A DNA stretch of 64,000 nucleotides from an uncultured Thalassotalea sp. (GCA_947492575.1 CANLNK010000001.1:992001-1056000); one strand, 5' to 3'; shown: positions 17,785-26,427, counted from the first letter of the stretch. Numbers and translations are program-made. The notes: a model not told the origin generated them from the letters alone.

Positions 17785-18200
17785 ATGGTTCGACAAGCTC
17801 ACCATGTGTGTTTCCGCTCGTACACCCTGAGCTTGTCGAAGGGAGCTTGTCGAAGGCGTTTATGGTTCGACAGGCTCACCATGCGTGATTTCTGTGCTTA
17901 TGGTTCGACAGGCTCACCATGTGTGTTTTGGAGCTCAACATGTTTGTTGCTAATACTTACCGAGTATGTTTTCACTCATACACCCTGAGCTCGTCGAAGG
18001 GAGCTCGTCGAAAGGGGTTATGGCTAGACAGGCTCACTATGCGTGATTTCTGTGCTTATGGCTCGACAAGCTCACCATGTATGTTTTGGAACTCACTATA
18101 TTTGCAGCTGAGACTTATCGAGTATCTTTCCGCTAGTACACCCTGAGCTTGTCGAAGGCGTTTATGATTCGACAAGCTCACCATGTGTGTTTTGTAGCTC
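17785..18200. repeat. Left array of inverted REP-like repeats
   Basis: Many copies of a short palindromic unit in both orientations. Plus-type units read ATGGTTCGACAAGCTCACC (variants with AGGCTC or GCTCGAC) at about 17785, 17861, 17899, 18019 (degenerate), 18058 and 18166. Inverted units read CACCCTGAGCTTGTCGAAGG at about 17822, 17982 and 18138, some with an extra tandem half (GAGCTTGTCGAAGG). The shared core TTCGACAAGCTCA appears on alternating strands, so neighbouring units can form hairpins. Short open frames across this region are artefacts of the repeats. Confidence 0.9.
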
Positions 18201-18294
18201 AACATGCATATTATCGAAGTTTACTGCGCACCTATAACAATAACTGGCTAAACTTTAATAGATGAATCTAGTTAAAGCATAAAAGGAATTATGC

Positions 18295-18579
18295 ATGGTT
18301 TATTGGGTATATATGCTCAAATGTAGCGATGGAAGTTTTTACATAGGACAAACTAGCGATTTAGAACTTCGCTTGTATCAGCACCATCAAAGGTATTTTC
18401 CCAAGTGTTACACTGCGTCCAGATTGCCTGTGAGTTTGGTTTATCAAACGTCATTTGAATCTCGGTACAGTGCGTTAGCACGAGAGCGACAAATTAAAAA
18501 ATGGAGCCGTAAAAAGAAGCAGGCGTTAGTTGACGGGGATTGGGCTGAATTGTCGAACTTGGCTAAAAGTAAGAATTAA
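18295..18579 (+). CDS. Small GIY-YIG nuclease family protein
   Basis: 94 residues, the usual size of the stand-alone YhbQ/UPF0213-like GIY-YIG proteins. Motifs: VYMLKCSDGSFYIGQT (the GIY...YIG pair, here VYM and YIG), conserved Arg in LRLYQHH, and the metal-binding Glu in LARERQIKKWSRKKK. A clear AAAGGA ribosome binding site precedes the ATG. The fold is a single-domain endonuclease that nicks or cuts DNA; some members work in repair or mobile introns. Here the gene is flanked on both sides, with only about 95 bp on the left and none on the right, by arrays of inverted REP-like repeats, which suggests that nuclease and repeats form one mobile or self-propagating unit, as RAYT transposases do with REPs. 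That relationship is inference. Confidence 0.88.
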   Translation: MVYWVYMLKCSDGSFYIGQTSDLELRLYQHHQRYFPKCYTASRLPVSLVYQTSFESRYSALARERQIKKWSRKKKQALVDGDWAELSNLAKSKN

Positions 18580-19062
18580 TGGTTCGACAAGCTCACCATG
18601 TATGTTTTCTGTGCTTTATGGTTCGACAGGCTCACCATGTATGTTTTGGAGCTCACTATGTTTGTAGCTGAGACTTAACAAGTTTGTTTCCGCTCATACA
18701 CCCTGAGCTTGTCGAAGGCGTTTATGGTTCGACAGGCTCACCATGTATGTTTTGGAGCTCACTATGTTTGTAGCTGAGACTTACCGAGTATGCTTCCGTT
18801 CATACACCCTGAGCTTGTCGAAGGGGGCATGTCGAAGGGAGCTTGTCGAAGTGAGTTATGGTTCGACAAGCTCACCATGTATGATTTCTGTACTTTATGG
18901 TTCGACAGGCTCACCATGTGTGTTTTCTGTGCTTTATGGTTCGACAGGCTCACCGTGTATGATTTGGAGCTCACTATGTTTGTAGTTGAGACTTAACAAG
19001 TTTGTTTCCGCTCATACACCCTGACCTTGTCGAAGGGGGCTTGTCGAAGGGAGCTTGTCGAG
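18578..19062. repeat. Right array of inverted REP-like repeats
   Basis: Continues the left array beyond the nuclease gene. Plus-type units start at about 18580, 18618, 18723, 18858, 18897 and 18936. Inverted units lie at about 18698, 18802 and 19016, followed by tandem half units (CTTGTCGAAGGG). A longer module of roughly 110 bp, containing GAGCTCACTATGTTTGTAG, GAGACTTA, the CACCCTGAGC unit and a plus-type unit, is repeated about three times. The first unit begins directly at the nuclease stop codon. Confidence 0.9.
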
Positions 19063-19087
19063 GTCTGTTTCAAAGCGGCTAAAATAA

Positions 19088-19110
19088 AAACGCCTCGAGT
19101 CGAGGCGTTT
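19088..19110 (-). terminator. Terminator of the M2 peptidase gene
   Basis: Perfect inverted repeat AAACGCCTCGA / TCGAGGCGTTT; on the minus strand it is followed by TTATTTTA. It marks the right border of the repeat region. Confidence 0.75.
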
Positions 19111-19148
19111 CGTCGTACTAAAAAGCAAAAATTGGCTTTAATGAAAAG

Positions 19149-21002
19149 CTAGAAGCCACATGTGCGGCCTTCATTCTTCTCTTTTAACCAAGTATGCAGC
19201 GGTGCGAAGTAATCAAGGATAGCCGTAGCGTCCATTTGCTCATTACCTGTCACCACTTTATACGCTTGCTGCCAAGGTTGGCTTGAGCCCATTTCTAACA
19301 TTTGGTTAAGCTTACTACCTGCTTCTTTGTTGTTGTATATCGAACAACGGTGAATTGCTTCGGTGTTGCCAGCGATTTCACATAAAGCGCGATGGAATTC
19401 AAATTGCTGAATATGTGCTAAGAAGTAACGCGAGTATGGCGTGTTGGCAGGTACGTGATATTTGGCACCCGGATCAAAGGCATTTGCATCGCGGTCTACT
19501 GGCGCTGCTACACCTTGATATTTTTCACGGAGCTCCCACCAAGCTGTGTTGTAGTTTTCAGGGGTAACTTCACCTGAAAATACTTTCCAACGCCACTGGT
19601 CAACTAACAAGCCAAAAGGAATAAAGGCAACTTTGTCTAATGCCATCTTCATAAGTAAGCCGATGTCTTTTGACTCGTCTGGAATGGTGTCAATTAGACC
19701 AATTTCTTTCAAGTATTTAGGCGTAACAGATAGAGCGATGGTGTCGCCAATGGCTTCATGAAAGCCGTCGTTCGCCGATGCTTGGTAAAACACTGGTTGG
19801 TTTTTGTAAGCACGTTGGTAAAAATTGTGACCTAACTCGTGATGAATTGTTGCAAACTCTTCACCTGTTTTCTGGATACACATTTTAATGCGGATATCGT
19901 CTTGACCGTCTAAGCTCCATGCTGAAGCGTGACACATGACATCGCGATCTTCAGGCTTGGTGAAGAGTGATCGCGTCCAGAATGTTTCCGGCAGCGGATC
20001 AAAACCTAACGAGGTAAAGAAAGTTTCAGCACCCTTAACCATTTGGATTTCGTCGTAATTATGCTTTGCTAATTGCTCTGTCACATCGTAACCCGGATCA
20101 GCATTTTCAGGTGCGACGAGGTCGTAGATATTTCCCCATTGCTGTGCCCACATGTTGCCAAGCAGGTGCGCAGGGATTGGACCGTCTTGTGGTACTTTAT
20201 CTTCACCGTAATGTTCGCCTAACTCAGCACGCACATAACAGTGTAGGTCGTCATAAAGTGGTTTAACTTGTCCCCATAAACGGTCAAGTTCTTTTGCAAA
20301 ATCGTCTGCAGGCATATCGTAGTTTGAACGCCACATTGCGCCTAAGTCTTTGTAACCAAGACCATTTGCCCCTTCATTAGCTAGTTCAACTTGACGAGCG
20401 TATAACGGCTTCATTTCAGGGCTAACTTCACGCCAACCGGTCCAGAGCTCCAATAACTCCTCGTAATTACGTGAAGTTGCCATTTTTCGTGACATTGCGA
20501 CTAGGCTGAGGTCTTCACCTGCTTTGGTGGTGTAAGTTCCCTTGCCGTACATAGCACCCATGTCTGCGCCTAGTTTTGCCAGTTCAGCTGACTTTGCTGA
20601 GTCTTGTGGTGCAGGGATCACTAAGCTTTGTTTTAAGATATTTAATTTCCTGCGTTGGTCTGCGGTGACCTCAACATCGTCAAACTTTGCTGCTTCCATT
20701 GCAAAACTAACACCAGCTTCTGTTGATTTTTGTGCAGCCTCAGAAGATAAAGCGGCGGTGTCTTCAGTGATAAAATTCTGATAAATCCACTCAGCTCTAG
20801 CACCTTCAATGTTGAGCGCGTTTATTTCTTTCTCCACCTTTGAAAGAAATGCTTCCGCGTCGGCGCTTGTTAATGGTGCTTTTACTTCCGAAACATTTGT
20901 TGCGCTTTGCGTGTTTGTTGTTGTATCTGTTTCTTGGTTACATCCGCTCAATGCGAGGGTCAAGGCGCTAGCGATTGCAGTAATTTTGAGTATAGATTTC
21001 AT
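19149..21002 (-). CDS. M2-family peptidyl-dipeptidase A (ACE-like) lipoprotein
   Basis: 617 residues. A lipoprotein signal peptide with lipobox LSGC places the lipidated Cys at 21, so the enzyme is anchored in the envelope. The zinc-binding motif HELGH is at 388-392 in ATIHHELGHNFYQRA, with the third ligand in the downstream HEAIGDTIALS. The sequence carries the full bacterial ACE-like pattern, including the conserved PVDRDANAFDPGAKYH and NTPYSRYFLAHIQQFEFHRALC stretches (split here for brevity). M2 peptidases remove dipeptides from the C-terminus of oligopeptides; here the role is probably periplasmic peptide use. The length is normal. It has its own terminator and no operon partner. The upstream region is long and noncoding. 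Confidence 0.93.
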   Translation of the reverse strand: MKSILKITAIASALTLALSGCNQETDTTTNTQSATNVSEVKAPLTSADAEAFLSKVEKEINALNIEGARAEWIYQNFITEDTAALSSEAAQKSTEAGVSFAMEAAKFDDVEVTADQRRKLNILKQSLVIPAPQDSAKSAELAKLGADMGAMYGKGTYTTKAGEDLSLVAMSRKMATSRNYEELLELWTGWREVSPEMKPLYARQVELANEGANGLGYKDLGAMWRSNYDMPADDFAKELDRLWGQVKPLYDDLHCYVRAELGEHYGEDKVPQDGPIPAHLLGNMWAQQWGNIYDLVAPENADPGYDVTEQLAKHNYDEIQMVKGAETFFTSLGFDPLPETFWTRSLFTKPEDRDVMCHASAWSLDGQDDIRIKMCIQKTGEEFATIHHELGHNFYQRAYKNQPVFYQASANDGFHEAIGDTIALSVTPKYLKEIGLIDTIPDESKDIGLLMKMALDKVAFIPFGLLVDQWRWKVFSGEVTPENYNTAWWELREKYQGVAAPVDRDANAFDPGAKYHVPANTPYSRYFLAHIQQFEFHRALCEIAGNTEAIHRCSIYNNKEAGSKLNQMLEMGSSQPWQQAYKVVTGNEQMDATAILDYFAPLHTWLKEKNEGRTCGF

Positions 21003-21140
21003 GATTTTATTTTTGATTTATGGTTGATGGCAGTACGAGTATAAAACAGTGATGAATTTTTTAAAGCATTGTTAACAGATAAGAAGAAACTGAGTTGATT
21101 TAATCACTTAAGTGGTAAAGTGATAAGGCAATAAATGGTT

Positions 21141-21166
21141 CGGCCACATAGATAAGCTATGTGGCC
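21141..21166. repeat. Perfect inverted repeat upstream of the peptidase gene
   Basis: Arms CGGCCACATAG and CTATGTGGCCG separated by 4 bases. There is no T-run on either side. It lies about 140 bp upstream of the M2 peptidase start and could be an operator or a structured leader element. Confidence 0.6.
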
Positions 21167-21328
21167 GATATTCATGAAACAAGGAAGTTTGCAAAGCGCC
21201 TATCTGCAAATAAGCATCAAGCACTTTTAAGTGTAGACTGTTATTTTTGATAAGCTAAAAAATTTATTAATTTTTTATAACATCAAGAAAAGATTAGAGA
21301 AAAATTATGCAGCAGGTACACGGTTACA

Positions 21329-21357
21329 AAAAAAAGCCCGACAGCGAGGGTCGGGCG
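21329..21357 (-). terminator. Orphan terminator-like hairpin, minus strand
   Basis: GCCCGAC / GTCGGGC hairpin with an eight-base A-run on its left, that is a U-run for minus-strand transcription. No minus-strand ORF ends here: upstream (21358-21640) is noncoding on that strand. It may end a small RNA transcribed leftward from the regulator's promoter region, or a leader transcript. Confidence 0.55.
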
Positions 21358-21638
21358 AATGTAGGAATCATAGCGCTAGTTACGCTATGAAAAAACTCAG
21401 TGACGATTGACAGATCTGATCACCGAGCAGGGAGAAGTTTCAATACTTATTCTGAACACTGTTGAAACAAAAAGTTCAGCATAAAACTCAAAAAATTGAA
21501 AAAAACTTAAAATCTTTTTCTTAGATTTTGATAACGCTCTATTATTTCTGCAATGGAACTGCGAGCATTACCATCTCAGCGTTTAGATCTTTCTATACGC
21601 GCCAGCCATTGACGTGGCTATGGCAGTTACGCTATTTT

Positions 21639-21650
21639 AAACGCACGTTT
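21639..21650. promoter_or_regulatory. Candidate PsrA-type operator
   Basis: AAAC-GCAC-GTTT matches the AAAC-N4-GTTT palindrome known for the fatty-acid-responsive regulator PsrA of Pseudomonas. It sits 47 bp before the chosen start of a PsrA-like TetR gene, which suggests autoregulation. A second GTTTAAA word follows at 21660. Confidence 0.5.
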
Positions 21651-21696
21651 AAACTGAATGTTTAAATACTGTAGTAACTGGGTTAGCGACAAGTGT

Positions 21697-22329
21697 ATGA
21701 GTACAAAAAATAAAATTTTAGACGCCGCAGAAGACTTATTTGCAGTCAAGGGCTTTAATGGCACATCATTGAGAGAAATAACCAGTCAAGCTGAGGTGAA
21801 CTTAGCAGCGGTTAATTATCATTTTGGTTCTAAAAAAGAACTCATCAAAGCTGTAATGTCACGCTACATGAATGAACTTGCGCCCAATCTTGAAACAGTG
21901 CTATTGGAAGTTTGTGAGCAAGACAAACCAACATTAACACAAGTGTTTTCAGCGTTTGCTGAGCCATTATTGTCGCTGAACGATTTTCGAGAGAACGGTA
22001 CCAGTAACTTTTTACAGTTACTAGGTCGCGGTTATACAGACAGCCAAGGCTTCTTGCGCTGGTTCTTAACGACTCAATACCCTAACGTTATTCAATACTT
22101 CGTAGATGCAGTTCACAAAGCTTACCCAGAGCTATCTGCAGAAGAAATGTTCTGGCGTCTTCATTTTACGATGGGAACGATTGTATTTACGATGTCTTCA
22201 AGTGAAGCACTACTCGACATCGCCAAGAGTGATTTTCATCAAGATGTAGAAATCGCTAGCTTGATTGAACAGGTAATTCCATACATCGCAGCGGGCGTAG
22301 CCGCTCCAGTTGGCGGTGCTCGCACATAA
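21697..22329 (+). CDS. TetR-family regulator, PsrA-like
   Basis: 210 residues from the ATG at 21697. An earlier in-frame ATG at 21658 would add 13 atypical residues and start within the operator region. The N-terminal helix-turn-helix (KILDAAEDLFAVKGFNGTSLREITSQAEV, described in parts: ILDAAEDLF, GTSLREIT, NLAAVNYHFGSK) closely follows Pseudomonas PsrA, and the C-terminal ligand domain keeps the family's ELFWR-like EEMFWRLHFTMG motif. PsrA senses long-chain fatty acyl molecules and represses beta-oxidation genes; a similar lipid-sensing role is likely. A candidate PsrA box lies just upstream. The gene is followed by a strong terminator, so it is transcribed alone. Confidence 0.82.
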   Translation: MSTKNKILDAAEDLFAVKGFNGTSLREITSQAEVNLAAVNYHFGSKKELIKAVMSRYMNELAPNLETVLLEVCEQDKPTLTQVFSAFAEPLLSLNDFRENGTSNFLQLLGRGYTDSQGFLRWFLTTQYPNVIQYFVDAVHKAYPELSAEEMFWRLHFTMGTIVFTMSSSEALLDIAKSDFHQDVEIASLIEQVIPYIAAGVAAPVGGART

Positions 22330-22354
22330 ACACTGAAAACTGGTTTGTTATTGA

Positions 22355-22388
22355 AGCGGAATTTAATATCATTAAATTCCGCTTTTTT
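22355..22388 (+). terminator. Terminator after the TetR gene
   Basis: Stem GCGGAATTTAAT / ATTAAATTCCGC followed by TTTTTT. Confidence 0.85.
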
Positions 22389-22438
22389 GTGCCAAAAACT
22401 AAAGCTAGAAATAAAACTAAAACAATAAAAGGAAGACA

Positions 22439-23461
22439 ATGGGTCCAATAATGTTAGATGTCGCAGGGACATCTTTGAGCGCTGAAGACAAGGAATTGTT
22501 AGCTCATCCGCTGGTCGGAGGGTTAATTTTATTTAGCCGTAACTATGAAAATCCTGAGCAAATAGCCGCGCTTAATGAGGACATTCGAGTGTCTGCAGCC
22601 AAGCAATCTGGCAAAGAGATTCTTATTGCTGTAGATCATGAGGGTGGCCGTGTACAACGTTTTCGAGAACACTTTTCTGCATTACCCGCGATGGGTAAAT
22701 TATGGGATATGGCTGCTCAGTCAGAAGCGAAGGCTATCGAGCTTGCGAACTACGCTGGTCAGTTAATGGCGATGGAGGTCATGTCGGTAGGTGTAGATAT
22801 AAGTTTTGCACCAGTCGTTGACGTTGACGGCATTAGTGATGTCATCGGAGACCGGGCTTTCAGCAGTGACCCCAAGCGAGTCGAGGCTTTAGCTAGAGGC
22901 TTTGTTCGTGGTATGCACTCTGTGGGCATGAAATGTACCGCAAAGCATTTCCCTGGTCATGGCAGCGTAAAAGAAGATTCTCACTTTGCGCTACCCGTTG
23001 ATAAGCGCTCAAAAGCAGAAATACTTGGCTTTGATATGGAGCCTTTTCGCCAGTTGATGACGGGTGGTTTCGTCAACGCGGTAATGCCTGCCCATGTTAT
23101 CTATCCTGAAATTGACGATAAGTCAGTGGGTTTTTCCACCTTCTGGTTACAAGACGTATTGCGCGATCAACTAGGTTTTGATGGTGTGATTTTTAGTGAT
23201 GATTTGTCAATGGAGGGTGCTGCGTCAATTGGTGGATTTGTTGAGCGTAGCGAAGCCGCTCAGCAAGCGGGTTGCGACATGCTATTGGTTTGTAACAATC
23301 GCGACGCAGCTATCGATGTAATCGACAATGCCAACATAGGTGTAATCGATGAAAGTACAAAGCGTATAAAATCGATGCTCTCAACGACTCAAATTCGCTA
23401 TGAGCAATTGCCGCAGCTTGCTGAATGGCAAACGGCGAAACAAGCCCTAGGCATTGGTTAG
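22439..23461 (+). CDS. nagZ: Beta-N-acetylhexosaminidase NagZ
   Basis: 340 residues, normal for the family (GH3). NagZ acts in the cytoplasm in peptidoglycan recycling, removing GlcNAc from GlcNAc-1,6-anhydroMurNAc peptides; its products influence AmpC induction in some bacteria. Diagnostic motifs: DHEGGRVQRF at 66-75, KHFPGHGSVKEDSH at 169-182 containing the catalytic His, and SDDLSM at 253-258 containing the catalytic nucleophile Asp. A clear AAAGGAAG ribosome binding site precedes the ATG. The following transporter gene starts 13 bp after the stop codon, so they probably share a transcript although their functions are not obviously linked. Confidence 0.96.
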   Translation: MGPIMLDVAGTSLSAEDKELLAHPLVGGLILFSRNYENPEQIAALNEDIRVSAAKQSGKEILIAVDHEGGRVQRFREHFSALPAMGKLWDMAAQSEAKAIELANYAGQLMAMEVMSVGVDISFAPVVDVDGISDVIGDRAFSSDPKRVEALARGFVRGMHSVGMKCTAKHFPGHGSVKEDSHFALPVDKRSKAEILGFDMEPFRQLMTGGFVNAVMPAHVIYPEIDDKSVGFSTFWLQDVLRDQLGFDGVIFSDDLSMEGAASIGGFVERSEAAQQAGCDMLLVCNNRDAAIDVIDNANIGVIDESTKRIKSMLSTTQIRYEQLPQLAEWQTAKQALGIG

Positions 23462-23474
23462 CGGGAGAAGCGAT

Positions 23475-24917
23475 ATGAAATCAGAACAGTCTTCAAATTC
23501 AACCGTTAAAACGTTACTTTCCAGCAAGTATTTTTATCTATTCTTCGGTATTTTTGCTTCTGTAGTACTTTACTTTGTGCTGATTCAATTGGGGCTTGAT
23601 TATTTACCAGCGGTAACCGCCGCAATTACGGCGTTAACGGTTATTTGGTGGGTGAGCGAAGCTTTGCCAATTCCCGCAACGTCGTTAGTACCATTTGCGT
23701 TACTCCCTTTGTTTGGAGTGATAGACCACAAAGCTGCAGCATCTGCGCTCGGCAGCCACGTCATCTTATTGTTGATGGGCGCGTTTATGTTGTCAAAAGC
23801 GCTTGAACGCTGTGGTGTTCATGAACGGCTAGCAATTTACATGATTCGCTTTGTCGGCTTGTCGAGCGGTAAGCGTTTGGTTTTCGCATTTATGCTTGCT
23901 TCTGCCATGCTGAGCATGTGGATATCGAATACCGCTACTACACTTATTTTACTGCCAATTGCTTTGGCTATCCTCGCTAAAATCGACAATAAAACGCTCG
24001 CCTGCGCGCTGATTCTCGGTATCGCTTATGCCGCCAGCTTAGGCGGTGTTGCTACACCTATTGGTACTCCACCTAATGTTATTTTTATGGCGGTTTACCA
24101 AGAAAATGTTGGCAAAGAGATGGGCTTTTTAACGTGGATGAAGATCGGTGTGCCTATCGTTCTATTATCTTTGCCGCTAATGGCGCTTTGGCTAACCCGT
24201 AATGTGCGTACTTCATTGGATATTGAGTTGCCAAAACTTGATGCGTGGCGAAGCGATGAAAAACGTGTGCTGGCGATATTTGGTTTAACAGCATTGGCTT
24301 GGATTACACGTCAAGAGCCTTTCGGAGGCTGGACTGGTTTATTGGGGCTCAAAGGCGTCGGTGATAGCACGGTAGCACTTGCTGCTGTAGTGATAATGTT
24401 CATGATGCCTGATGGTAAGAAAGACCCTGCAAATGGCGGCAAGCAAGGGCGTCTAATGGATTGGGAAACTGCCCAGACAATCCCTTGGGGCATGTTGCTA
24501 TTATTTGCTGGTGGTATTGCCATCGCTAAAGGTTTTGTCGCATCAGGGCTAAGTGGCATGCTTGGTGATTGGTTATCGTCACTATCTGCAATCCCGGTTG
24601 TGGCTATGATTTTAGTGATTGGCCTAGTTGTCACGTATCTAACAGAAATCACTAGCAATACAGCAACAGCGACTTTATTACTGCCTATACTGGCTGCAGC
24701 AGCCATTTCGATTGATTTAGATCCACTTATCTTTATGATTCCTGCAACGATTTGTGCTAGTTGCGCATTTATGCTGCCAGTAGCAACAGCGCCTAATGCG
24801 ATTGCATACGGGACAAACATGCTACAGATAAAAGATATGGTGCGAGAAGGCTTTATATTAAGCTTGCTAACGGTTGGGGTAACAACAGCTGTTTGTTACT
24901 TTATGCTGGTAAAGTAG
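23475..24917 (+). CDS. DASS/SLC13-family sodium-coupled anion transporter
   Basis: 480 residues from the ATG at 23475, which has GGGAGAAG 5-12 bases upstream; the ATG at 23454 overlaps nagZ and lacks a site. It is a multi-span inner-membrane protein (11 or more hydrophobic segments). The two hallmark substrate/sodium motifs of the divalent-anion sodium symporters are seen: SNTATT at about residue 155 and SNTATATLLLP at about 395, each preceded by a Pro-rich reentrant loop (PIPATS, TPIGTPPNV). Substrates in this family are di- and tricarboxylates, sulfate or related anions; the specific one cannot be decided. Located directly behind nagZ and ended by a terminator. Confidence 0.88.
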   Translation: MKSEQSSNSTVKTLLSSKYFYLFFGIFASVVLYFVLIQLGLDYLPAVTAAITALTVIWWVSEALPIPATSLVPFALLPLFGVIDHKAAASALGSHVILLLMGAFMLSKALERCGVHERLAIYMIRFVGLSSGKRLVFAFMLASAMLSMWISNTATTLILLPIALAILAKIDNKTLACALILGIAYAASLGGVATPIGTPPNVIFMAVYQENVGKEMGFLTWMKIGVPIVLLSLPLMALWLTRNVRTSLDIELPKLDAWRSDEKRVLAIFGLTALAWITRQEPFGGWTGLLGLKGVGDSTVALAAVVIMFMMPDGKKDPANGGKQGRLMDWETAQTIPWGMLLLFAGGIAIAKGFVASGLSGMLGDWLSSLSAIPVVAMILVIGLVVTYLTEITSNTATATLLLPILAAAAISIDLDPLIFMIPATICASCAFMLPVATAPNAIAYGTNMLQIKDMVREGFILSLLTVGVTTAVCYFMLVK

Positions 24918-24967
24918 GTGTAAGCACGTAATTACTGTCTGTTTTTTCTAGCATGAACATAGAAGTA

Positions 24968-25000
24968 AAAAAGCCGCTAACTTAATACTAGCGGCTTTCT
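24968..25000. terminator. Bidirectional terminator
   Basis: AAAGCCGCTA / TAGCGGCTTT hairpin with A- and T-rich flanks, between the transporter gene and the convergent DUF4426 gene. Confidence 0.85.
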
Positions 25001-25078
25001 TCGTTTTTAAACGTCAGCCAAATTTAGCTGTCGACTAAATTTAGGTGTTGGCTAATCTGGATGTGGGTAAGAACAGCC

Positions 25079-25564
25079 TTAGTCGACGTAAAATGTTTGG
25101 TTAAACTCTAAGGTTTGAGTTTCAACACCATCGGTAATGGTGAGTTCAAACTTAACCTTTTCCTTGTCGCGAAAACCTAGTTGCGCTAAGTAATAAATCG
25201 CATCGCCTTCTTTTACTTCTTCAAACTCTAATCGTTTGTATTGGCCTGTTAAATTTAGCGCTGTGCCCATTATGGCAACTTTTTTAGCTGGCTTATTGGG
25301 CTTAGTATTATCCATCACCGAAATGTTGATTAGAGCGTTGTATTTGCTGCGCTCAATTCCGTAGGCTTTAGCGACCTGTGGCGTTAAGAAGGATGCTCCG
25401 ATAGCCATGTAGTGAACATCCATATTGCCGAGCTTTTTCATGTTCTCCGCTTTGGCTGCAAAGCTAAATGTCAGTGCGACTATTGTAAGCAGAGCGGTAG
25501 CAGCCTTGGCTAACAGTTTAGTTATTCGAGAAGGGCGGCTGGTCATTAAAGTCATTAAGGTCAT
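25079..25564 (-). CDS. Exported DUF4426-domain protein
   Basis: 161 residues with an N-terminal signal peptide: positively charged start, hydrophobic core at about 17-38, cleavage near AKAEN. The mature part (LGNMDVHYMAIGASFLTPQVAKAYGI and the closing TQTLEFNQTFYVD, both seen in parts) has the beta-rich pattern of DUF4426 proteins, which are periplasmic and of unknown function and are commonly found beside yggT and proC in gammaproteobacteria, as here. AAAGGAG lies upstream of the first ATG. The N-terminus has an odd tandem MTLMTLMT caused by a small DNA repeat; translation might begin at any of the three Met codons. Confidence 0.78.
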   Translation of the reverse strand: MTLMTLMTSRPSRITKLLAKAATALLTIVALTFSFAAKAENMKKLGNMDVHYMAIGASFLTPQVAKAYGIERSKYNALINISVMDNTKPNKPAKKVAIMGTALNLTGQYKRLEFEEVKEGDAIYYLAQLGFRDKEKVKFELTITDGVETQTLEFNQTFYVD

Positions 25565-25630
25565 TTGTAGCTCCTTTGCGGGAGACCGTCAGAAAGGTTA
25601 AGTATAGTTAATCGTTGTGTTTAAATCGCG

Positions 25631-25707
25631 AAGCGCCTCGAACCCTTTCTATGACGTGTTAAGCACGTGGCTATAGCACGTAGTTATAGATAGGGGAAAA
25701 GGCGCTT
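25631..25707. repeat. Long imperfect inverted repeat downstream of yggT
   Basis: Outer arms AAGCGCCT (25631-25638) and AGGCGCTT (25700-25707), with further pairing between CCCTTTCTAT and ATAGATAGGGG. Inside lie two copies of CACGT..GCTATAGCACGT-like words. Probably a terminator or a REP-like structure in the yggT-DUF4426 gap. Confidence 0.55.
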
Positions 25708-25719
25708 TAATATTTCGTT

Positions 25720-26268
25720 TTACAGAACATTCCAATATGGAATAGCGCCAGACAATAAGATGTTGATGACGTTAAGCAATAAGAATGCGACTAAAATCGA
25801 TAAATCTAGACCGCCAATTGCTGGTACAACCTTCCGAATAGGGCGTAAGAACGGATCCGTCAATTGCTGGAATATCACCATCGTCGGGTTGTAGCCTTGC
25901 ACAACCCAGCTCATCAATGCCATTACTAACATAATGATAAATAGCAAGAAGCCTACTTGTTTGATAAGCGCTAATACGCCAAAGTAAGAGGCCGATAGCA
26001 CGTCAATTGGTCCACCGTTAAGTACTGGGATGACAATAAATTCAAGAATAGAAATGACAAGTGCGATTAATACTGTCGCTAAATCGATACCACCAAAACC
26101 CGGGATCAAACGGCGGAACGGGACAACAAGTGGGTTAGTCACCTTAACTACAAATTGACTAAGCGGGTTGTAGAAATCAGCTTTTACTAGTTGCAGCCAT
26201 ACGCGAAGAATCAAAACGATGACTAACGCATCGAAAAAGAACCTCAGCAAATAGTTTATTGCTTCCAT
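25720..26268 (-). CDS. yggT: YggT-family integral membrane protein
   Basis: 182 residues with two tandem YGGT repeats: each has a hydrophobic span followed by the conserved NPLVVPFRRLIPGFGGIDLATVL-like (residues about 45-67) and DPFLRPIRKVVPAIGGLDLSILV-like (about 136-158) stretches, quoted here only by position and end residues. Four membrane spans are likely. YggT proteins are found in most bacteria; suggested roles include osmotic stress tolerance and membrane organisation, but the biochemical function is not settled. The gene lies downstream of proC and yggS on the same strand, the usual order. Confidence 0.93.
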   Translation of the reverse strand: MEAINYLLRFFFDALVIVLILRVWLQLVKADFYNPLSQFVVKVTNPLVVPFRRLIPGFGGIDLATVLIALVISILEFIVIPVLNGGPIDVLSASYFGVLALIKQVGFLLFIIMLVMALMSWVVQGYNPTMVIFQQLTDPFLRPIRKVVPAIGGLDLSILVAFLLLNVINILLSGAIPYWNVL

Positions 26269-26427
26269 TGATAACTCCTTAACTTAATTGGGCTAAATCA
26301 TAGGTGAGTGCAAACTTTTGATCGAGCCTAATTTAATAAAAATTGTAAATTATTCGTTCAATCAGCACTTTACTGTTTTGTAATTCAATCAATTGGGTGC
26401 TGAATCTAAAAAATTGATGATTTAGAC

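Noticed and set aside
17785-19062. CRISPR array or genuine short genes in the repeat region
   Set aside because: Units occur in both orientations with irregular spacing and no unique equal-length spacers; the short open frames consist of translated repeats.
21307-21390. 27-codon plus-strand ORF across the orphan terminator hairpin
   Set aside because: No ribosome binding site, it runs through the hairpin, and its composition gives no hint of a leader peptide with regulatory codons.
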